Shown: positions 47,072-59,954, counted from the stretch's first letter. The stretch: 64,000 nucleotides of DNA from Notamacropus eugenii (GCF_028372415.1 NC_092874.1:335500651-335564650), one strand, 5' to 3'. The notes: generated by a model from the letters alone, not told the origin. Numbers and translations: made by a program.

Positions 47072-47164
47072 TTTGTTTCAACATCTGCTTCCTTTCTTGG
47101 CTCACCCAGCTCCACCCAGAACCTGCAGAGGACCCTGGACAGGCCAAGGAGTGGTTTCATGTTG

Positions 47165-48145
47165 ACTTGGCAGAAGGTCAACAGCAGAGCACTTCAGAGA
47201 TCTGTGTCTGGCCTTGGGTTATTGCCATTTTTTACCAGTGATGAGGACAAAGACCTTCATGGGATGCTCAACAAATTTTCAGATGATACCAAATTAAGTG
47301 AAAGAATTGAAATAGTGAATGATGATGTCAGTATCCAAAAACATCTAGAAGAGATTGGACTGAACCTAGGGAGATGAAGTCCAGTAGGAATAAGTGAGAA
47401 GTCTAACACTTGGGACCAAAAAATCAGCTTCATAAATGGAGTGTAGAGGAAGCATGTTAGGTTCCGAAAAAGAGTTGAATGGACTATAAGCTCAACATGA
47501 GCCAGTAGTATGATATAATAGCTAAACAAACAAAAAAAAAGCTAACGCAATGTTGAGTAACATTAAGAAATGTATAACTTCCGGCAAAAACACGGGGGAG
47601 GTGATAATCTCACTGTCCTCTGCTATGACCAGACCACAGCTTGTAATATTGTGTTCAGTTCTGAGAATTGCTGTTGAGGCAAAACTTGGCAAAAGCTAGA
47701 GGGCATCCAGAGGAGAGCAACTAGGCTAGTGAGGGGCTTTGAGTCCATGTGATAAGGAACTGAGGATGTTTGCTTAGGGAAGCTAAGACTAAGGGGAGAC
47801 ATCCTCATTCTATTCAAGTATTTGGAGGGCTTATCATGTGAAAGAGAGATTAAATTTGTTCTGTTTGGCTCCAAAAAATATTACCAGAAGCAATAGCTGG
47901 AAAATTTTAAAGGGGAAAATTTAGACTTGGTATCAGAGAAACAAGTAGAACACAGAATGAGCTGCATTGAGACGTGTCAGATTCCTCCTCTTTGGAGATC
48001 TTCAAGCAGAGAGTTGGATAACCATCTGTTGACTTTATCAGGCATCAGTGGGGATGCCTTTTCAGTTATGGGTTAGATTAAATGGCCCCTGAGGCCCCTT
48101 CTTACTCTGAACTTCTTAGAAGTTCAACCCTATGCTTCTACAGTT
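47165..48145 (+). mobile_element. CR1/L3 LINE, 3' part including RT motif
   Basis: Begins about 95 bases after the MYO15A stop codon. The frame near 47245 reads DEDKDLHGMLNKFSDDTKLS, a diverged form of the CR1-family FADDTKL reverse-transcriptase motif. It continues through the 3' UTR (GAGGGCATCCAGAGGAGAGC, GAGATCTTCAAGCAGAGAGT, AATGGCCCCTGAGGCCCCTT). It is 5'-truncated and decayed, and very probably contributes to the MYO15A 3' UTR. Confidence 0.8.
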
Positions 48146-50380
48146 CATCCCAGACAATTCAGGAAGACTGGGTCTTTCAACTGAGTCTTTAACAAACCCT
48201 GGCTGTAAATGATCAAAGTTGGTGGTGTCTCCCAAGACTCAGGGAAAATCACTTTAGTTAAGAGACAGGAACAGAAGTGTGAGGGTTGGGTTACATTCTG
48301 AGTCAGACTCAAGAGACAAGCACAATGGGCAGATACCTTATGGTCTATTTCCAAGAATCATGACACTCCTATAGGGTCATCTCTTCAAGTCTCAGTGCCT
48401 TCTCTGAAGGTTCTTCTGGGCTATGGAAAGCTATAGAACGAGAAAGGAATAGGAACAGGGAATCTGCATCTGAATGAGAAACTGGAGGGGAGAGAATGCA
48501 AGAAGTAATGGAACCAAGTGGTCGTGGGAAGACTTCAATCCATCCATCAATCAACAAGCATTTATAAAGCATCAAAAGAAGAAGAAAGAATTTTTGATAA
48601 TTTTCATTTAATCCTGAAAATGGCTGATTGTCTACTAAAGATGAGAGTGATATCCAATTGTGTGCTGGCTCAAGCCCATCTTTTTTTAGGAAGCCTTCCC
48701 TCCAATATTTCTCAATAAATGAATGGCTTTGCCCGGTCTAGGAGGAAAGCAGACCCTGTCAATACAACTGTCTGCTCTCTAGCCACAAATCTGAGCTCTT
48801 CCCAGACAAAGAGCAGAGCTAGTGTATAGACAAGAGGATGACTCAGATGGTTTTAGAAAGGTCTGTGTGGCTGGCTCTCAGGGTCTAGAATTAAGCATGG
48901 GAGAGAACAGGATAGCTCTGGGCTGGATAGTTTCTTTTCCACTCATCTTTAAGCAGTTAGGGTAAAGAAAAGGCTGGGCGGGTAATACAGGAAACTGGGC
49001 AGCACAGTGATGAGCCTGGGTAGATGGGTTCCTTTCTTTGACTCTGAAGCAATTTTCCTGAGCCTAGACTGGCCAGAAGCCAAGAGTTAGTGGCCTCCTC
49101 GGAAATGGCAGAAGTCTGTGCAGGAAGGTCCCTGGGACCTCCCCAGCTTTGTGCTTTTTGGGGGGGGGGGAGCACTCACCTCGCTATCCTATCTTTCACC
49201 ATCCACGCTTCAGTGATCTTTGTTTCTCTTTGCAATTTTTGTGTGAAATTAACAGCTAGTTAGGGCATTAAGGCCCTTCAGGAACTGAGGGCAGGGCTGG
49301 TCCTTGGCAAAATTGGGAAGATGGTGATATTTGCTATCAGGCTGCAGACCCCATCCGATATTCTCAGTCCCACCCATCCTTCCCAGCATCCTCTGCTCCA
49401 GACCTTTCCTTTGCTTCTCCATCCCCTGAAACCCTCCAATTAAGACTGAAACAAGTTAGTCTATTACCCTTCCCGAGGGATATTTGCATTTTAATTAGGA
49501 CCTCCAATGCCTTGAATTTCAGGGAGAAGAGAGCAGACAAAAGTCGGATTCCTGTGCTCTGAGGAGACTCCCCCTAGGAAGGTAGTAACAAAGGAAGAAG
49601 GAGGGAGGGGCATGAAAGGGGACTCTGGCAACAGGGTTCGTTGGTTTCCAGGGGAGCTGTGGGTGAGTCAGCCACTGGCAGCTGGGAGGTTCCCAGCTAC
49701 CTCTCCTGTTCCTGGTAAAGTCATCAGCCAGTGCAAGGATGAGAAAATCTATTAGCAGAATCAGGAAAGCCATTTCCTACACAAAGCCAGAATAGAGCAG
49801 AAGCAGATTGGGAAATTACTCCGGGCCACACCACTCATCGCAGCCCTCCCTACCTTGGGCTGCTTACTCTTCAACCTCCATCCTTTTGTCCTGTTTTCAA
49901 GGCCCCAGACCCTAAAGATTCCATCACCACTCTTGTTTCCTACATCCTCAGTCATAAAGGTGTACAGACACACAGACACTGGCTAGAAGCTTCATCTCTC
50001 AAGCCTAAGGACCTGCTTTCTGCTCCCTTCCCTCTGGTCCGATTCTTCACCCTGAATTCTAGGCAGTGGTCCCCAGCTTTGGGCTAGCTCCATCTCTAGG
50101 TCTCATTATCTTATCCCACCCCAACTCCCTACTCCCAGTCCAGGGTAGTTTTATCTCAGAATCCCATTTCCTGGTTACTAAAATGAAGGGTGGAAGTGAC
50201 CAACATAATATGGTCTTATTCCCCAACCTGAATTTTTCTCCATTACTTCTCCCTTTCTCATTATCAAAGCAGTTTTTCTGAAAGTTCTGGGTTAGAATTA
50301 CAAAGGTCACTTAGAAAAAAGAGCACAAAGCAGATGCCAAAACCAAATTTGGTCCATGAGGTGGTCTTTGGGAATTATGC
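48146..50380 (+). other. intergenic, little recognised
   Basis: A short reverse L2 end lies at about 48535-48580 and an 11-13 base G run near 49158. The rest looks unique; no supported gene. Confidence 0.4.
48714..48719 (+). terminator. possible poly(A) signal downstream of MYO15A
   Basis: AATAAA 1.64 kb after the stop. ATTAAA variants within the L3 fragment (near 47850 and 48075) are closer alternatives. Which is used cannot be told from sequence. Confidence 0.25.
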
Positions 50381-50384
50381 AGTC

Positions 50385-50690
50385 TCTAAATGAGTGAATT
50401 ATTAAGCCCTCACAACGTACCAGACACTAAGTGCTGGGGCTACAAATACAAGGAAACAAGGTAGCCCCCGCTCTCCAGGGGCATACAATTCTCCCAGGGA
50501 GAATACTGTGGAATGTTAGCTAGGGAGGAGTATTACAGACAAGGGAGTTATGGTGATTGGAGTCACGGAGTAACTGATTGACATCTTAGAGCTAGTGCTA
50601 GAAAGGAGTTTGGAAGGAGGTTATGTGTCCAGTGGCATGTCATTGAGAATGATTGGAAAGTAGGTCTCAGTCTAATCTAGATAAGGTGAA
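50385..50690 (-). mobile_element. L2 3' fragment
   Basis: ATTATTAAGCCCTCACAACG, CCAGACACTAAGTGCTGGGG and GGAGGAGTATTACAGACAAG. Confidence 0.55.
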
Positions 50691-50774
50691 TGCTTGACAA
50701 TCAGAGGCCAAGAGTCCCAAGGTGGAAGTTTGGATTTCCAGCTAGTCACTTGAAGTTGGTGGGGAAGAAAGTGC

Positions 50775-50990
50775 GCTCTCTCTCTCTCTCTCTCTCTGTC
50801 TCCCTGTCTGTCTCTTTGTGCGTGTATGTCTTTGTCTCTCTGTCCCTTCATCCCTCTCCTCCCTCCCCTGCCTCTTCTTTTCTAACTCCCCTTTCTTCTT
50901 TCTCATCCCCTTTCCTTCTCTCTGTTTTTATTCCCCTTCCCTTCTTATCTTCTTTTTCTTCCCCATCCATCCCTATCTCGAATTTGTTCC
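50775..50990. repeat. (TC)n and pyrimidine-rich tract
   Basis: CTCTCTCTCTCTCTCTCTCT then TCCCT/TTCC-rich sequence. Confidence 0.9.
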
Positions 50991-50999
50991 TCTGATTTC

Positions 51000-53360
51000 T
51001 GCCCTGGAAAACGTGCAAGGAAAATTATTGTGGTCAAAGTCATGGGGGAACAGTTGTACCCTTCTCAGGTCAGCTCTGTCTCTGCTATGTAACCGGATCT
51101 TGAAGAGGTCCCTTCACCACCACCACCACTACCACTTCATCCATGCCTCTGTCTGACCCCTGAGCTCCTTGTTTTTGGAGTAAGTAAGCCCAGAACAACA
51201 AATGAGCAAGGCTTACATCTCAGTCCTATGTCCCTCCTTTCGTTCTCTCTCCCCATACCCTCACCCCCACCCAGTTGACTTCAGATTTCACCTGAACTCA
51301 GGCTGAGCAGAGAGGAAGGACCCCTGGAAGAATCTCACAGCTGCTGGGCATTTCCCACCCCTCCCCTCAAGAGGTCTCCTAGACTTTGGTCAATGTGGCC
51401 ACTTCAAAGCTGAAATATTTATTTGGAAAAAGGGCCAGCCAAGCTAACTAGATCTGGATCTAGAGATCTGTTGATGAGGTGAATAATTTCCATAAGACTA
51501 CCTCTTGTGCCCCAAAATGACTGTTGTAAAAAGATAAAAAATAACAAACAAAAAAAATTTTAACACTACCCCTTGTATCCACAGCTAGATCTGAGATTTT
51601 AATTCTCCCTCCCCTTGGATCAAAAACTGAATCTGGGATTTTAATCCTCCCTCCACTCAATGAGGCTGGAGTTATCACCAGACAGGGAAGAGACTGTACC
51701 CACCCACTCATCCTATTCTAAGTTCAGAGACAGCCAGAGAACCAGTCATGTTATGCCTCCATTCCCTTGGAAACCCCACTGCCCCACCCTGAGCTTCAGG
51801 GCCCTGTGCCCAGAAACCCAAAGCAAATTCCAGGAGACTTCCAGCAAATCTGGAGCAATTCACTCATGCTGTGCATCGGGTGCTGAAGGTACTTAATAGA
51901 CTACCTCTGCCTTGGTAACCTCCATGCCCTGGTATCAGCATAGGTCATTTCTAGGATGACTCAGCAATGTATTACTGCCTGCATTCTGAAAACGACTCAT
52001 ACATTCATTTGTTCAGTCAATAAATCTTTACTGAACACTCTGCCTACGAAGTCCAAGCCTCTCAGTGTGTTTCTCAAGCACCTAAAGCTATTCTGAGCCT
52101 GGGAGAAGATTCCTTTGAGTCTGTATTAATACAGATGTATGTGTTCATCCCTGTGCTAGGCACCATCATGGAATTACAGACATTTATTTTTAAAAATTGA
52201 GATATTAAAAAAGAGATATAATAATCACTATGCAAGTATTCAGTGTTTACTATGCGACAGACATGCTGAGCTACGTGCTGAGCATACAAAGGTATTTTAA
52301 ATCCTAATGGAGGAAGCAACACGTACATATATGAGTGTAACCACACATAGAGCAACTGCCTGACCCACAGACTCTGGAGTACTTGTCCTTTCTCTTTCCC
52401 ACAAAGAGGCCCCTAGCTCTGGACTCCTATATGCAGACCAGATTCAGTCCTAACGGAGCTGGACTCAAAAAAGAGAGATTACGTGCTTTCTCCCTACCCT
52501 CTGGCTCTTTATGTCTCCACCCCAGATTCTGTCCAGAGAGAATCACTTAAAGTTTGAGTCTGGTTCATGTCTGCCCCAAAGGGAGTATAAAACAATACTC
52601 AATTACCATGTAAATCAGGTATAGAACTATTATTTATCTCCTCCACTTAAAAGCAATTCTTTACACACAGACGACTCCGCAAAGATATAAATGAACACCA
52701 GTAACTTATAACTACTATTAGACTCTCCCCAAGAGATTGAAACATCAAAACCTGAAGCATTTTGTGAGATCATTGAATGATCATCTCACCTTTCACTTTA
52801 GTTCTGTCCTATCTCCCTCAAGGCCTGTGTTTGCGGACAACCCAGGCCAGAGGTTGGGCTCCTTACCCTGTTGGTGGTTATTTTGTCCTCTAAGAAGCAT
52901 CGTAGTAGCACATATGGATGCACATGGAGTATACATATGCATGTATGTACATGTGAGGGTATTGTGTGTGTGTCTATACATACATACACACATTATAGGG
53001 AGCATCTCCCATTGTGCAGACATCTGAGATACAAGGACCTTCTGATCTCTTGAACTCACAAGGTTGTCTTCAAGGACAGCCATCTCAGGATAGCCACGGG
53101 ATCATCGATGGTCAAAGGACAAAACACAAAGCAGAAATAGCAGCTGGGCCAGGATTTTGAGATCCAGTTTCAATCTCCCCAGACTCAAGCCTCAGCCTCC
53201 TCTGTCACAGAGATTACACGTTTCCTCGCTATGCCCTAGTAGGTCGCTTCCTTGAGATCTATTGAACTCTTCCTGGCTCAGCAGTCCATCTGCTCTGACG
53301 CAGGACATCTACTCCTGCTGCCTTCATAGGAATTTTGCAGCATGCCACAGGAGCAAGTAC
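51000..53360 (+). other. intergenic, mostly unassigned
   Basis: Degenerate reverse L2 ends at about 52005-52050 and 52225-52320; a TACATA/TGTG simple repeat near 52915-52995. No gene supported. Confidence 0.4.
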
Positions 53361-53369
53361 TTCAACCGG

Positions 53370-53790
53370 TGGCATCTGAGATGTCTATGTGACATTCAGT
53401 TTGGAATATCCAGGCAATAGATAATAATTCAGGACTGGGTCTCAGAAGAGAGACTGAGGCTGGATATGTAGGTCATCAGATGTCTGTATCAGTCATCTAC
53501 CTAGAGATGATAACTGACATACTGAGATCTGATGAGATGGCTGAAAGAATATACAGAGAAAAGAGGGCCTAGGACAGAACCTTGGGGTGCCCCTATAAGT
53601 TAGATTGTGATATGGATGATGAATCAGCAAAATAAGCCTGTGGGGGGAGTAGTTGAACAGAAAGAGAATCAGAAGAGAGGAATGTCACAAAAATCTAAAA
53701 AGGAGAGAATATCTGGGAAGAGAAGGTAATTAATAGTGTCAGATGCTGTCAAGAGATCAAGGAGGATGAGGATTGAGAAGAGGAAGGAAG
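53370..53790 (-). mobile_element. L2-type LINE internal fragment
   Basis: GAGATGTCTATGTGACATTC, ACCTTGGGGTGCCCCTATAA and GTCAGATGCTGTCAAGAGAT, a region seen in many old mammalian L2-type copies. Confidence 0.5.
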
Positions 53791-53794
53791 GAAA

Positions 53795-54045
53795 CCTCAC
53801 ACACTGGACACTCACTAGCTGTGTGACCTTGGGCAAGTCACTTAACCCCAATTGCCTCATCCTGGGTCATCTCCAGTCATCCTGATGAAGATCTGGTCAC
53901 TGGATTCAGATGACTCTGGAGGAGAAGTGAGGCTGGTGAGCTGCATAGCCCTCCCTCACTCAAAACAACGTCAAGTGCAAGTCATGTCATTATTTCTCTG
54001 ATGGCATGGTCTTCTTTGGCAACAAAGGACGAACACACACACACA
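53795..54045 (+). mobile_element. SINE with RTE tail, lacking the 5' head
   Basis: CTAGCTGTGTGACCTTGGGC, CATCCTGGGTCATCTCCAGT, GGAGGAGAAGTGAGGCTGGT, ending CAACAAAGGACGAACACACA. Close relative of 43165. Confidence 0.85.
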
Positions 54046-54235
54046 CTATGTTCCAGGCACTGTGCTAAGTACTTTACAAATATTAACTTATTTAATCCTC
54101 ACAACAACCCTGGGAGATAGGTGCTATTAATAACCTCATTTTAGAGATGAAGAAACTTAGGCAGACAGCAGTTAAGTGACGTAAGGATCTGAGGCAGGAT
54201 TTGAACTTGGGTTCTATTAGGTAAGGAGAGACTGG
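54046..54235 (-). mobile_element. MIR-type SINE
   Basis: CTCACAACAACCCTGGGAGA, CATTTTAGAGATGAAGAAAC and GATTTGAACTTGGGTTCTAT. Confidence 0.7.
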
Positions 54236-54439
54236 AGATGAGAGAGGGAAAGGAGATGATACTAGGAACAATCTACTGGAGTAGAGGAGAGGGAGAGGAT
54301 CAGGGGGACACGAAGAAGGGTTTGCCTTTGTGAGAATAAGGGTAACAAGGCTACAGAAAAGGCAGAACTGGTAAGGGGTGATATTAAGGAATTTGGATAG
54401 GAGGAGGGGAAGGTCCTAGGGTAGCCCACTGAGCACCTA

Positions 54440-55070
54440 ACAGGAAGGGACCTTAGATAACACCTTAGTTCACCGTCCTCATTTTACAAACAAGGAAAGA
54501 GAGGCCTAGAACAGTGAGAGACTTGCCCAAGGTCAAGTGGCAGAGCCGAGATTTGATTTCTGGTCTTTCAACTCCCTGGGCATGGCTCTTTTCACCACAC
54601 CAGGCTACCTCCCTAGGCTGACTCATTTTATGCCATCTCCAGTTTTAAGGCTAATGGCTTAGCTCCCCAAAGGCTACCCTAGGAATAGGGCAGCAGCTAA
54701 ATTTAATGCAGGGCCCTGGTGCCTGCTCCATTTTTCCACCCGCACCTGCTCCTGACATTTCCTGTTGGTGGGGGAGGGGGAAGACTGTGGGTCTCTCTCC
54801 CTGAGATGTATTGGCTCTCTCCACTGTTTTGCTAACCTTATAGTTGGTTCTGGAATAAGAACATGACCTCTGTCCAAGACTATCTCATCTCTGGGTCTCT
54901 CTTTGCGGTCACCACAAAGGGCAAAAGGGAGTATTATTTTACCATCAAAGACATAAAAATAATAACAAAATAATGAGAGTATTCATAATGGATAATGGTG
55001 ACAGCTAATATCTGCTTGGTGCCTTAAGGCTTGCAAAACAGTTCACCAATGTTATCTCATTTTCCATATT
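54440..55070 (-). mobile_element. MIR fragments
   Basis: 54440-54615 (CATTTTACAAACAAGGAAAG, GACTTGCCCAAGGTCAAGTG) and 54990-55070 (TATCTGCTTGGTGCCTTAAG). Confidence 0.55.
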
Positions 55071-55504
55071 CCATGAATCCTTATCTTTCCCCTCCTTTCT
55101 GACCTTTCTAAGCAGTACCAGAACAGAACCTGGCACACATTAATTACTTAATAAAGCAACACCTCTCCAAAGGAGAAGCTTCCTCAGAGTTTAGAAAATT
55201 GGGGCAATTGCTTCAGGTGTTGGCATTCTGGAGGAACCCTGCGTTGTTACAAACAGAGCCCGTCTAAAAGGGGTGCTCAGACCGTGTAATTAATTAGGCT
55301 CAGGGAGATAGCCAATGGGAAGAAGGAGTTCCTTTAGCTGGTGTTAAAATACACACAGTGCAATGCAAGTGGTCTTAAGCAATTATATTTAAGCCCAGTT
55401 ACTGGCCACCAGCACTACAGCAAAGGTGGAGATTTGCCATTTCCTTCCCCCTTCCTACTTCCATCTACCTCACCCCCTAAACTCTGTTTTCATCACCTTG
55501 GACG

Positions 55505-55905
55505 TGAGTCATTTGGTGCAGGGGGAAAGAGCCCCGCCTCTGGAAGTCACAATTCAAATCCCACCTTTGCGCTTACTACCTCTATGACCTTGGGTAGTCA
55601 GTCAATAAGCATTTATTAAGCTCTAGAGACTGAGGATAAAATTGTGTAGAATGAAACCATTCCTACTCTTAAGGAGTTTATTATTCTAAAAGGGTAGACC
55701 ACAAATATAAGGATTAAAATATATAAAATAAAGTGAACAAATATAAATGACAGGAGGGATATCAGGAAAGCCCAAGCAAAAGACAGAGCTTGAGCTGGGT
55801 CTTGAAAGAGGGATTCTAGGAGGGAGAAGAAAGGAAGGAGTTCATTCCAGGCATGCCAGTGCAAAACAATGGAGATGGAAGATGGAGTGTCCTGAATGAG
55901 ACTTG
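55505..55905. mobile_element. MIR (plus) then L2 (minus)
   Basis: 55505-55600 resembles plus MIR (CTATGACCTTGGGTAGTC). 55600-55905 is reverse L2 (CAATAAGCATTTATTAAGCT, GCTTGAGCTGGGTCTTGAAA, TTCATTCCAGGCATGCCAGT). Confidence 0.6.
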
Positions 55906-55907
55906 GA

Positions 55908-56190
55908 GGCAGTTAGGTGGCACAGACCTAAAGCTGGTGAGACCTAAGATCAAATCTGACTTCAGATATCTACTGGCTACTAGTGTCCTACCAGGGACAC
56001 TGGGCAAGTCACTTAAAAAAAAATAAAAACCTCCGTTTGCCTCAGTTTCCTCATCTGAAAAAATAGAAGTAATCATTGCACCTAGCTCTCAGGATTTTTG
56101 TGAGAATCCAATGACATAATAATAGCTAACATTTATATAGTGCTTACTGTATGCCAGGCGCTGACCTAAGTGCTTTATGGTTATCTCCTT
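55908..56190 (+). mobile_element. marsupial CORE-SINE
   Basis: GGAGGCAGTTAGGTGGCACA head, GACACTGGGCAAGTCACTTA, GCCTCAGTTTCCTCATCTGA and a 3' end TAGCTAACATTTATATAGTG. Confidence 0.7.
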
Positions 56191-56267
56191 TGTAAAGCAC
56201 TAGCTGCTGCTGCCACTACTACTGCTCTGATCTAGACCAGAGTTTCTGAACTAAAGTGGTAATTAAA

Positions 56268-56445
56268 TTAGGTATTGTTCGTCCGTCCTTCTCAAAGAGA
56301 ACCAGTGATATCAGGAGGGTGGTTTTGACTTGCAAGTGTATTGGGTTTAAGTGAGGCAGAGGTGTGCAAATTCATCACCCTCCTGTTATCCTCCTGTCAT
56401 TACAGTCCAGTGGCAAGACATAGTTCAAGATGACAGCCCTGATGT
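56268..56445 (-). mobile_element. RTE-type fragment
   Basis: CTTCTCAAAGAGAACCAGTG, GGTTTAAGTGAGGCAGAGGT and AAGACATAGTTCAAGATGAC resemble the piece at 36041. Confidence 0.6.
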
Positions 56446-56984
56446 TAGTAGAAAGAAATGGTTGGGTGTGAGAGATGTAGAGGTAGAAAAGGTAAGTCAT
56501 TTAATTTCCTTGAGCCTGTTTCTTCATTTGTAAAAATAGAAGACTTGGCCTCCAATATCCCAGGTAGCCCCAGATCTTATGGTCTTAAAGGGATCACAGA
56601 ACATGCTACTTTGAACCCCACATTCTCACTAGGGAGACCAGCAGACACATTAAAATATGCCATACACATACATACATACACATGTATATACATATATAAC
56701 TTTATACTACATACATGTATATATATACCCATATACACAGTAATTTGCATTAATATAATGCTTCAAAGCTTACAAAGTTCTTTACACAGGTAGTGCCCCA
56801 CTGTGTTCCCTCCTCAACTCATCACCTACACTTGGGTCCCCTGAGGAGTGACTACCTCTACTTCAGAAGGTACCCAGTGTTCTGTGGGTCTGCACTCCTA
56901 AAACTCTAGTTCATGAGTCCCCACTGGTGGGCTTACCTTTAATAGTAGATGAAATTAGCTACAACAAAAACAGTTACTAAGATG

Positions 56985-57235
56985 GTAATAATAATTACCA
57001 ATTATGACAAGCTTTAAGATTTGATAAATATTATCCCATTTGGTCCTCACAACATCCCTGGGAGAGAGGTGCTATTATTTATTCCCATTTTACAGTTGAG
57101 ATAACCTAAGCAGGTAGAAATTAAGTGACTTGCCCAAGATCACACAGCTAGTAAGTATTAGAGGCTGGATTTGAACTCCAGTCTTCCTGATTCTAGGTCT
57201 AGCACTCTAACCACTATACTCCCTAGTTGGTATAG
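56985..57235 (-). mobile_element. MIR-type SINE
   Basis: CCCATTTTACAGTTGAGATA, GACTTGCCCAAGATCACACA and TTTGAACTCCAGTCTTCCTG. Confidence 0.75.
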
Positions 57236-57367
57236 TAAGAATGGTAGCTACCTATGAGAAGAATGAGAACAAACTTGGAGTATAATAGAATTGAGAGTAT
57301 ATCAGAAGTAAATTGTAGGAAGACACACATATAAGGAGACAAATGTGGCAAAGGCAATTCATGTTAC

Positions 57368-57560
57368 TGGCACTGCAGATCAATCAGTCAATAAAAATTT
57401 ATTAAGCACCTATTATGGCTCAGGCACTGTGTTATGCTCTGGAGATGCAAAGAAAAGCAAAAGATAGTCCTTATCTTCAAGGAGCTCCCAATCTAATGGG
57501 GGAAGAGAACACATAAAAAGAAGCTGAAAGAAATTGGGGGTGTGGGGGGCATGAGAGAAA
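57368..57560 (-). mobile_element. L2 3' end
   Basis: CAATAAAAATTTATTAAGCA, TGGCTCAGGCACTGTGTTAT and TTCAAGGAGCTCCCAATCTA. Confidence 0.7.
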
Positions 57561-57939
57561 GGGTATGTGGCGAAGGGGCATGACGAAGTCCTGAAACCAG
57601 GTGGGAAATTATGAATTGTCTGCCCTGAGCCTTCTTAAATAGAGGATCTGGAAGGGACTGCTCCAAGGTCCATTCTGTATCCTTTCCAGTCAGAGGGAAG
57701 GAGGGATCCACAGGAAAAGAGTACTGAGGGGGTATGAGTTGGAGAGAGATTTGATCTTGTAAGAAGGTGAGTGCTGCAAAGACAAAGGTCCCAAGTGTCT
57801 TTTCTCTAATTCTCATGCTGCGTCCCCCTTGTGAGCATTATCTTTGTTGGCTAGGTCAATCATCTGGGCTCCTTCAATCTAATTTTCTCTCAAAGTACAA
57901 CTCTCAATTTCCAGGGCTAGCTCTCTTTTGGAGATATAT

Positions 57940-58095
57940 TAATTCATTTGATCCTAACAACAGCCCTATTTGGTAGGTAATATTATCATCCCATTTTACA
58001 GTTGAGGAAACTGAGCCATAGAAAGGTTTAATGACTTGTGAACTTGTAGCAGGATTAGATTCCAGATTGACCTGACTCCAAAGGGTCAGGACTCA
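57940..58095 (-). mobile_element. MIR fragment
   Basis: CATCCCATTTTACAGTTGAG and GAAACTGAGCCATAGAAAGG. Confidence 0.65.
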
Positions 58096-58359
58096 GTGCT
58101 GTGCTAAGGGATATGAGAGATTCAAGAACTGCAAATAAACACTCCCTAACTCCAAAGCCTATGTGGGGACCTAAGATAAATACAAATGAGAAACTAAAGA
58201 ATATATGAGGTGTCATAGTGTGTGAACAATAAATGTTATAGCATGTATAAGGAGGTGGATCACTGTCATCAGACTTCCTACTGTATCATCCTCCCCCTTG
58301 GCAATGATTTTATCCAGCAAAGTTCATGTAAGACTTAGTTTCCTAACTCCCTGGTGCAC

Positions 58360-58663
58360 TTTAAATTTTTCTTTCTCTTTATTCTGTTTGATCAATGGAT
58401 TCTCCTCTTTTTTTTAGGATTCATATTTTAAAATTTTCAATTCCAAATTCTCTCCCTCACTCCCATCCTTCCCTCACTCAATTGAGAAAGCAAGCAATAT
58501 AGCAATTATACATGTGAAGTCATGTTTTATATTTCAGTATTCGCCATGTTGGTTCCAATGTTAGCCATATTTCCATTATTAGCCATTTCAGGGAGAGAAA
58601 GCAACAAAAAAAATTAAAGAAAGTGAAAAAATAGGCTTCAATCTGCACTCTGAGTTCGTCAGT

Positions 58664-58695
<32 letters not shown>

Positions 58696-58913
58696 CCTTT
58701 CGCTCTCTCTCCCTCTCTCTCTCCCTCTCACTCTCTTTCCCTCTCTCTCTCTCCCTCTCTCTCTCTTCCTCCTCTCTCTCCCTCTGTCTCTCTCTCCCTC
58801 TCTGTCTCTGTCTGTCTCTCTGTCTCTCCCTCTGTCTCTCTCCTCTCTCTCCCTCTCTCTCTGTCTCTGTCTCTGTGTCTCTCCTCTCTCTCCCTCTCCC
58901 TCTGTCTCTCTCC

Positions 58914-58957
<44 letters not shown>

Positions 58958-59120
58958 GAAGGTGGACAGCATCTTCCATCTTTGGTATTATTTTGGATGA
59001 TTGTCTTGATCAGAGCAGTTAAATCTTTCACGATTGATCACTTATAGTATTACTGTTACTATGTACAATAGTCTTCTGGCTCTGCCCAATTCACTTTGAT
59101 GCACTTTTCATGTAATATTA
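58360..59120 (-). mobile_element. L1 3'-end fragment of a second subfamily, with TC expansion
   Basis: CCCATCCTTCCCTCACTCAA, AAGCAAGCAATATAGCAATT, CATCTTCCATCTTTGGTATT, TCTTCTGGCTCTGCCCAATT and CACTTTGATGCACTTTTCAT resemble reverse marsupial L1 3' UTR sequence. A TC tract splits it. Confidence 0.55.
58667..58955. repeat. long (TC)n / (TCTCCC)n tract
   Basis: About 290 bases of nearly pure pyrimidine. Reverse frames rich in R and E here are artefacts. Confidence 0.97.
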
Positions 59121-59954
59121 CAACGACCTATACCAGTGTTGTATCTCTCTATTAGATTATAAATTCTTCCAAGAGAGAGCAGTGTCTTACACAAGCTTTA
59201 ACACCCATAGTGCTCTGCACATAGCAAGTCTTCAGTATAAATTGTTAAGTCAGGGAAGTTGTGTTCACAAGTTTAAGGAGAAGAGGACCTTGAAAAACAG
59301 GTAGGATTCCGATAGGTGATGCACCAGGGTTCAAGCCTCATCTCCAAGGCTTACAAACCTTAAAGTGCTAGATAAATGTGTTATTTTTCTCTTCCTGCAT
59401 TACTCCCAGTCAAAGCTCAGCGCAGCGACACATCCAACAGACTCCAGACTATGCCTTTATCAATGAGGTGGGTCTGATATAAGGAGACCCAAGGTAGTGG
59501 ATCTGCAGCCCTGGAGTTCAGAGGACAGCTGGAGTCACAAGGAAACTAACTAGAAGCTTGAAGGTGCTTGTCAATATCCACGTTACAGGACGTTCCCAGG
59601 AAAGCTTAATTAGTGTGTAAAAATGTATCCTTCGCAAAGATTCATGGGTGTGGTACATCACTTATTATTTTCAGACTTTTTTTTGGTATTGATCCGTTTT
59701 ACTGAGCTTTTCTATTTTTTTTGTCTCGTTTTCTTTAAATTTTTATTTATACATATTAAAAACATATTTATAAAATTATAAAAATTATTTTGATTTGAGA
59801 TGGCTTTGGGAGAAATTCTGGTGATAAACAAAAAATATGAATAAAAATTTATTTCTAAAAAAACCGTGACTTTGGGACAAAAAAACAAAACCATGAACTA
59901 TTTTCCAAAAGGAACAAACGTTTCCGGTTATCCATCGTTTTGCATTATCCGTGA
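59121..59954 (+). other. intergenic, AT-rich, no gene
   Basis: AT-rich at 59690-59860 with short A runs; nothing else recognised. Confidence 0.4.

Noticed and set aside
47159-47377. Small frame with KFSDDTKL as a host gene
   Set aside because: It is the remnant reverse-transcriptase motif of a CR1/L3 LINE, continuous with the LINE 3' UTR.
58520-59031. 150-codon Arg/Glu-rich minus-strand frames
   Set aside because: Translations of the TC/GA repeat.
48146-59950. An extra gene between MYO15A and ALKBH5
   Set aside because: All open frames are short, most overlap repeats, none has convincing splice-linked homology, and no gene is known between these two in human.
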